A DNA stretch of 64,000 nt from contig NZ_JABWCS010000218.1 of assembly GCF_013359945.1 (NCBI RefSeq), positions 124,001 to 188,000 on the forward strand, written 5' to 3'. The translations under genes and the position numbers were made by a program. Shown here piece by piece: positions 59,635 to 64,000 of this stretch (positions are counted from its first letter, which is position 1; every line of letters starts with the position of its first letter). This DNA is from Paenibacillus agri. GTDB taxonomy: Bacteria; Bacillota; Bacilli; Paenibacillales; Paenibacillaceae. Below the pieces are notes generated by a model that saw nothing but the letters and a program-made list of their open reading frames with translations, was not told the DNA's origin and searched no databases.

Positions 59635-60311
59635 GATTGCTTCACCCTTTCCACAAAAGCGGTCATTTTGATAATATCCTTGATGCCGTCGCTCTCTACA
59701 CCACTGGAGACATCTACGCCGTCCGGCGCGTATTGCTCCAGCAGCTCCCCAACATTGCCGGGATGAAGCCCGCCAGCGACAAACAGCGGCAGTCCATGTG
59801 CAGCAGCCGCTTCTCGGTAAGCCGGTATCAGTTCCCAGGCAAAGGTACGGCCGGAACCTCCACTCTGCAAAGGATCGTAGGTATCGAGCAGGAGCGCGTC
59901 TACACTCCCTGCGTACAATTCAAGAGAAGCCAGACCTTTCCCGGCAGCAGCACCGCCCGTCTCCTGCACCGATAGGGCCTTCCATACCTGAACTTCAGGA
60001 AAAGCAAGCTTCACCGCCCGGCAAAACGCCGGACTCTCGTTCCCGTGCAGCTGAATGACATCCAGCTGCACGACATCAAGCAACTCTCTGAGCTCTGCCA
60101 GCTCAGGGTTGACAAAGACACCGGCAGCCTTGGGAATGCTGCCGGTCTTCCAATTCCGCAGCTCCGCAATCAGCTCTGCGGCTCTTTCCGTCGTCACGTT
60201 TCGACGGCTGGGAGCAAAGACGAACCCGATATAATCCAAAGACAAGCGCTCCATAGATTTTAGCACTTCAACGTCCTGAAGTCCACAGATTTTTACCTTT
60301 GTCTCAGCCAT
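59631..60311 (-). CDS. trpF: Phosphoribosylanthranilate isomerase
   Basis: A 226-residue TIM barrel from the ATG at 60311 (MAETKVKICGLQDVEVL), which overlaps the trpC stop by 8 nt and has AAGGAAAGGG upstream. An in-frame start at 60356 would lie inside trpC. The catalytic Cys is in KICGL and the catalytic Asp in DALLLDTYD. FVAGGLHPGNVGELL binds phosphate. Confidence 0.93.
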   Translation of the reverse strand: MAETKVKICGLQDVEVLKSMERLSLDYIGFVFAPSRRNVTTERAAELIAELRNWKTGSIPKAAGVFVNPELAELRELLDVVQLDVIQLHGNESPAFCRAVKLAFPEVQVWKALSVQETGGAAAGKGLASLELYAGSVDALLLDTYDPLQSGGSGRTFAWELIPAYREAAAAHGLPLFVAGGLHPGNVGELLEQYAPDGVDVSSGVESDGIKDIIKMTAFVERVKQS

Positions 60312-61134
60312 GACGGACACGGCCCTTTCCTTCGGGCAGAGGACCCAGCAGAACATTCACTGCAGTCTCTACATCTGGCTGGCGCATCAAGTACTCTCCG
60401 ACCAACACACCCTGCGCCCCTCTTGTGGCTAAATAGGCGATATCCGCAGGTCCGGCAATCCCGCTCTCGCTGATCACCGGCACACCCGCCGGAATTTCTC
60501 CGGCCAGCTCTGCTGTGGTGGCAAGCGAAGTCTCGAACGTCCGCAGATTACGGTTATTGATCCCCAGCAGCACATGCGGGGCCGTTCCTTTTCCGGTATC
60601 CAATACTGTCGCAAGCTCGCTACGATCATGTACCTCAATCAGCACATCGAGACCAAGATTCGCGGCCGTATCTGTGAACGAAGCCAGCGCTGTCGGTGTA
60701 AGGATAGCCGCGATCAGTAGCACCGCGTCCGCGCCAAGCAGGCGGGCTTCATAGATTTGCTTCTCATCGATGATAAAATCCTTACGCAGCAGCGGTAGGC
60801 CAACAGCCTCGCGAACCTGCTGCAGATAAGCGCCGCTGCCTTGAAAATATTCCTTGTCCGTCAGCACGGACAAGCAATCCGCGCCTCCTGCTTCATAACC
60901 CCTGGCAATGGCAACAGGATCGAAATCAGCACGGATCAACCCTTTGGACGGTGACGCCTTCTTCACTTCGGCGATCAGCCCCATTTCCCGGTTCCTGCGG
61001 CTCACCAGGGCTTCACGGAAGCCTCTGGTTCCCGGCAGTGCTGCAATCTCGCGTTCAGCCTGGGCTAAGGAAAAGTTGGCCGCCAGCGTTTCTACTTCTT
61101 TAATTTTGGTGGCAACAATTTTATCAAGATACAT
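60304..61134 (-). CDS. trpC: Indole-3-glycerol-phosphate synthase
   Basis: A 276-residue TIM barrel. Conserved catalytic residues are visible in LIAEVKKASPSKGLI, LRKDFIIDEKQIYEARLLGA and LGINNRNLRTFE. VISESGIAGPADIAYL and GVLVGEYLMR complete the phosphate site. It overlaps trpD by 11 nt and trpF by 8 nt. Confidence 0.95.
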   Translation of the reverse strand: MYLDKIVATKIKEVETLAANFSLAQAEREIAALPGTRGFREALVSRRNREMGLIAEVKKASPSKGLIRADFDPVAIARGYEAGGADCLSVLTDKEYFQGSGAYLQQVREAVGLPLLRKDFIIDEKQIYEARLLGADAVLLIAAILTPTALASFTDTAANLGLDVLIEVHDRSELATVLDTGKGTAPHVLLGINNRNLRTFETSLATTAELAGEIPAGVPVISESGIAGPADIAYLATRGAQGVLVGEYLMRQPDVETAVNVLLGPLPEGKGRVRHG

Positions 61135-62164
61135 AGTTAAGTTCCTCCGTCATCGCTACAAGCTGTTCCAGCTTGGATAATGCCTGCCCTGAATCTACTA
61201 CTGCCTTAGCCTTCTCCACGCCTCCGGCCAGCGTATCGGCAAGACCTGCTACATAGATGCAGGCTCCCGCGTTCGCCAGAACAATATCCCGGTATGGGCT
61301 GACTTGGCCTTGCAGTACCGATGTAATAATTGCGGCATTCTCAGCTGCATCTCCGCCCAGTACGTCTTCCAGCGGGTGCATAGTGAGACCCAGCTCCTGT
61401 GGTGTCACCTCATAGGTGCTAACCACACCATTCTTCAGCTCCGACACCAGTGTCGGTGCAGAGATACTGATCTCATCCAGACCATCCAGGCTGCTGACGA
61501 CCATAGCCCGCTTGGAGCCAAGCTCCTTCAGGACAGTCGCTATGGTTGCTGTCTTGCTGCGGTCATAGATGCCAAGAAGCTGGCGGTCTGCACCAGCGGG
61601 GTTAGTTAGTGGACCAAGCATGTTAAATACTGTACGAACACCCAGCTCACGGCGTGGTGCCGCCGCATGCCGCATGGAGGGATGATAGATCTGTGCGAAC
61701 AGGAAGCAAATGCCGATACTGTCCAGACATTGACGTGCCTGCTCGGCATTGAGATGGATATTAACGCCCAGAGCTTCCAGCACATCAGCACTGCCAGCGC
61801 GTCCTGAGGCCGAACGATTGCCGTGCTTGGCGACCCTTACAGACGCTGCAGCCGAAATAATCGCCGAGACTGTGGAAATGTTGAACTTATGAATACCCGA
61901 GCCGCCTGTGCCGCAAGTGTCCAGCAGACGGGCACTCTCTGTAGATACATGCGTACCGAAGCCGCGCATCGCTTCCGCAAACCCGGTAATTTCATCTACG
62001 GTTTCCCCTTTAATCCGCAGTGCGGTTAGCAGGCCACCAATCTGTGCAGAAGATGCCTTTCCGTCCATAATCGCGCCCATAATGTCCCGCGCCTCGTTAC
62101 GGGAAAGATCCTTGCCTTCTATCAAACCGGCGAGTCCCGATTGTATCAATTTCGTTGCCTCCAT
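61124..62164 (-). CDS. trpD: Anthranilate phosphoribosyltransferase
   Basis: A 346-residue transferase. The PRPP-binding loop is LDTCGTGGSGIHKFNISTVS, followed by KHGNRSASGRAGSADVLEAL and FLFAQIYHPSMRHAAAPRRE. The length is normal for a stand-alone TrpD; no glutamine amidotransferase is fused. It begins 33 nt after trpE. Confidence 0.95.
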   Translation of the reverse strand: MEATKLIQSGLAGLIEGKDLSRNEARDIMGAIMDGKASSAQIGGLLTALRIKGETVDEITGFAEAMRGFGTHVSTESARLLDTCGTGGSGIHKFNISTVSAIISAAASVRVAKHGNRSASGRAGSADVLEALGVNIHLNAEQARQCLDSIGICFLFAQIYHPSMRHAAAPRRELGVRTVFNMLGPLTNPAGADRQLLGIYDRSKTATIATVLKELGSKRAMVVSSLDGLDEISISAPTLVSELKNGVVSTYEVTPQELGLTMHPLEDVLGGDAAENAAIITSVLQGQVSPYRDIVLANAGACIYVAGLADTLAGGVEKAKAVVDSGQALSKLEQLVAMTEELNYVS

Positions 62165-62197
62165 GCTCTCTTCCTCCTGTTCAGTTGAATGATTCTA

Positions 62198-63751
62198 TCA
62201 AGGGGTATATTCATACATGTAATCCTGATTGATTACCTGTTTCTCTTTGACTTGTGCCGGAAACATCGCTTCTGCCATCCGGATCGCCTTCAGCATGCCT
62301 TTCGCCTTGTTCATTGTTTCTTCGTACTCTTTCTCAGGAACGGAATCCCACACAATTCCCGCCCCAGCCTGCACATAGGCTCTGCCTTCACGGAAAATAA
62401 TGGTGCGGATCGTGATGCAGGAGTCCATGTTACCGGAAAACCCGAGATAACCTATAGCGCCTGCATAAGCGCCCCGCGCTTCCTTTTCCAGCTCCGCGAT
62501 GATTTCCATCGCCCGCAGCTTCGGTGCACCAGAGACTGTTCCCGCCGGCAAGCAGGAGAGGAAGGCATCGAAGAAATCCTTATCCTCAGCCAGTGTACCT
62601 GACACTCCGGAGACCATGTGCATGACATGCGAGTATTTCTCAATCTCCATGAATGAATCGCATTTTACGGTGCCGAATTTCGAGACCCGGCCGAGATCAT
62701 TACGTCCAAGATCGACGAGCATCAAATGCTCGGCGCGCTCTTTTTCATCCTCCAGCAATTCGGCAGCCAGCGCACGGTCCGCAGCTTCATTCACACCTCT
62801 GGGACGGGTTCCGGCGATCGGCCGCGTCTCCACCCGGCTACCATCCACTTTGACTAATGCCTCTGGCGAGGTGCCGACGATGATCTCCTCATCCATTTTC
62901 AGATAATACATATAGGGTGAAGGATTAAGTGTTCTCAGCAGACGATAGACATGAAGCGGTGAGACCTCAGTTTCAATATGCAGCCGTTGTGACAGCACCA
63001 CTTGAAAAATATCTCCGGCCCGGATATACTCCTTGGCCTGCTCCACATTGTTCATATACTGTTCCTTCGTCAGATTTGAGTGGATATCTCCCAGCTCAAT
63101 ATCTTCTGGAAGACTACGCTTGTTAACGTTCTCCTTGGGCCCTTCTTTCTGCAATTCTTCGGCCATTTCCTCCAGTCCCGCACTAAGGGCCTCATAACTT
63201 GCGCGAATATCTGCATCGGTGTCGCCGTCCTTAATATGCAGATTGCCAATCAGCAGAAGCTGCTGCTTCACATGATCGAACACAATAATCCGGTCACAAA
63301 ACATAAAACGGATATCATCCATCTTCAGATCATCATTAGCATGCGGGGAGAGCTTCTCGTAATACTGTAGCAGATCATATCCGAAGAATCCGATAGCTCC
63401 ACCCGTAAACGGAGGCATCTCAGGCAGCTTGGGACTACGGTAGGAACGAAGTAGCGCCTTAAGCTCCTCTATCGGCTTGCCTTTCAGGTGCTTTTTCTCA
63501 CCACCAACCTCAACCTCGATCACTCCCTTTTTGCCGGAGATCAACAGGAACGGGTCGCTGCCAATGAAGGAATACCGGGCCCACTGGATGCCGCCCTCCA
63601 CACTTTCAAGCAAAAATGCATGGTCACGTGAAGCAAAACGCTGGAAGAGCCGGATCGGCGTCTCCATATCGGCAAGCAGCCGTTTTACGACAGGGATCAG
63701 ATTATAGTCCCGCGACAGTGCCACTACTTGTTCAACACTCGGATTCGTCAT
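62198..63751 (-). CDS. trpE: Anthranilate synthase component I
   Basis: A 517-residue enzyme from the ATG at 63751, which has the strong site AGGAGGTAACCTA upstream; in-frame codons up to 63853 belong to the leader. The tryptophan-feedback motif LLES is visible in DHAFLLESVEGG. The chorismate-binding part includes FLSCLPAGTVSGAPKLRAME and GYLGFSGNMDSCITIRTII. The amidotransferase subunit (trpG/pabA) is not in the operon, as in B. subtilis. Confidence 0.94.
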   Translation of the reverse strand: MTNPSVEQVVALSRDYNLIPVVKRLLADMETPIRLFQRFASRDHAFLLESVEGGIQWARYSFIGSDPFLLISGKKGVIEVEVGGEKKHLKGKPIEELKALLRSYRSPKLPEMPPFTGGAIGFFGYDLLQYYEKLSPHANDDLKMDDIRFMFCDRIIVFDHVKQQLLLIGNLHIKDGDTDADIRASYEALSAGLEEMAEELQKEGPKENVNKRSLPEDIELGDIHSNLTKEQYMNNVEQAKEYIRAGDIFQVVLSQRLHIETEVSPLHVYRLLRTLNPSPYMYYLKMDEEIIVGTSPEALVKVDGSRVETRPIAGTRPRGVNEAADRALAAELLEDEKERAEHLMLVDLGRNDLGRVSKFGTVKCDSFMEIEKYSHVMHMVSGVSGTLAEDKDFFDAFLSCLPAGTVSGAPKLRAMEIIAELEKEARGAYAGAIGYLGFSGNMDSCITIRTIIFREGRAYVQAGAGIVWDSVPEKEYEETMNKAKGMLKAIRMAEAMFPAQVKEKQVINQDYMYEYTP

Positions 63752-63787
63752 TAGGTTACCTCCTGAGGGAATGGTTGGTTTATAAAA

Positions 63788-63818
63788 ATCAAAAAAACCT
63801 CTACCGAAGTAGAGGTTT
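63788..63818 (-). terminator. UUCG-capped terminator in the trp leader (attenuator)
   Basis: AAACCTCTAC (63795-63804) and GTAGAGGTTT (63809-63818) form a perfect 10-bp stem. On the minus strand the loop is TTCG closed by C-G, a very stable tetraloop. A TTTTTTTGATTTTT tail follows. It lies 44 nt upstream of the trpE start and downstream of the triplet-repeat leader, so it is placed to abort trp transcription. Confidence 0.82.
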
Positions 63819-63938
63819 GTGTAAGTAAGTATATGAAATAGAGCATAGGACAATCAGCAGCGCATTTGCAGAAATATCCCTAAATGGCTGCACTGAATAC
63901 ACTTATCCCGTAATCAGTCCACTCAAAAAAGAATCCTT

Positions 63939-64000
63939 CTCACTCTATGCTCTCAGCTAATCTCATCTAAATCCTGTACTCAACTCTGCTATACTCATCT
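63939..64000 (-). promoter_or_regulatory. TRAP-like binding site in the trp leader
   Basis: The minus strand has (G/T)AG triplets beginning at 63996, 63991, 63986, 63981, (CAG at 63976), 63969, 63964, 63959, 63954, 63947 and 63941. Spacing is mostly exactly 2 nt, with breaks of 4, 4 and 3. This is the pattern bound by the 11-mer TRAP (MtrB) in B. subtilis trp leaders. AGAGCATAG within the site is complementary over 9 nt to CTATGCTCT on the same RNA (plus-strand 63839-63847). The site may continue beyond the window. Confidence 0.65.

Overview
The window looks like a chromosomal segment of a Paenibacillus-type Gram-positive spore former. Three things suggest this. The block trpEDCFBA-hisC-tyrA / qcrABC-ypjA-ypjB / ypjD-dapB-mgsA-bshB1-bshA-cca-birA-panBCD-dinG follows the Bacillus subtilis order. 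Sporulation and bacillithiol genes are present. The left end carries a large YesN-type, multi-module carbohydrate ABC transporter locus of the kind common in Paenibacillus. Nearly all genes lie on the minus strand; the YitT-family gene at 44064-44933 is the only clear plus-strand protein gene.

Layout by coordinate. 1-16804: one long, tightly overlapping minus-strand operon encoding an ATPase, a very large solute-binding protein fused to carbohydrate-binding-like modules, two permeases, an NHL/Yip1 membrane protein, a DUF5696-like protein, a second permease pair, a lipoprotein binding protein, a further binding protein behind a cre box, and the start of a YesN/AraC response regulator cut by the window edge. 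17041-19920: an ECF sigma / anti-sigma operon with two membrane proteins. 20126-24378: dnaD-like, asnS, ackA and a 3-hydroxyacyl-CoA dehydrogenase. 24512-26549: an FtsH-like protease and a single-pass partner. 26550-27841: a 1.3 kb gene-free region rich in short repeats. 27842-43885: ypmB/tseB, mtaD, rex, dinG, panBCD, birA, cca, bshA/bshB1, mgsA, dapB and others. 45010-45866: a second repeat-rich gap. 45867-54299: ypjB, ypjA, qcrCBA, ypiF, an IDEAL protein, a hypothetical protein, a phosphatase and a second ECF sigma/anti-sigma pair. 54348-55347: a gap with a small plus-strand transcription unit, a G-rich hexamer repeat and four palindromic repeats. 55348-64000: the aromatic supraoperon and its leader.

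The most notable signals are the following. (i) A run of about eleven (G/U)AG triplets with mostly 2-nt spacing at the right edge, upstream of a UUCG-capped terminator before trpE, which is the signature of a TRAP-controlled trp leader. (ii) Two genes, an ECF sigma factor and a DUF5696-like membrane protein, whose natural N-termini can only be reached from AUU or AUC codons. (iii) An orphan promoter-palindrome-terminator unit of about 95 nt on the plus strand. (iv) A composite repeat of about 190 bp with the same +,+,-,- architecture at two loci, plus several separate tandem arrays. (v) An FtsH-like protease without the usual ectodomain next to a protein that could supply one in trans. All functional statements are read from sequence and family knowledge; no database search was possible.
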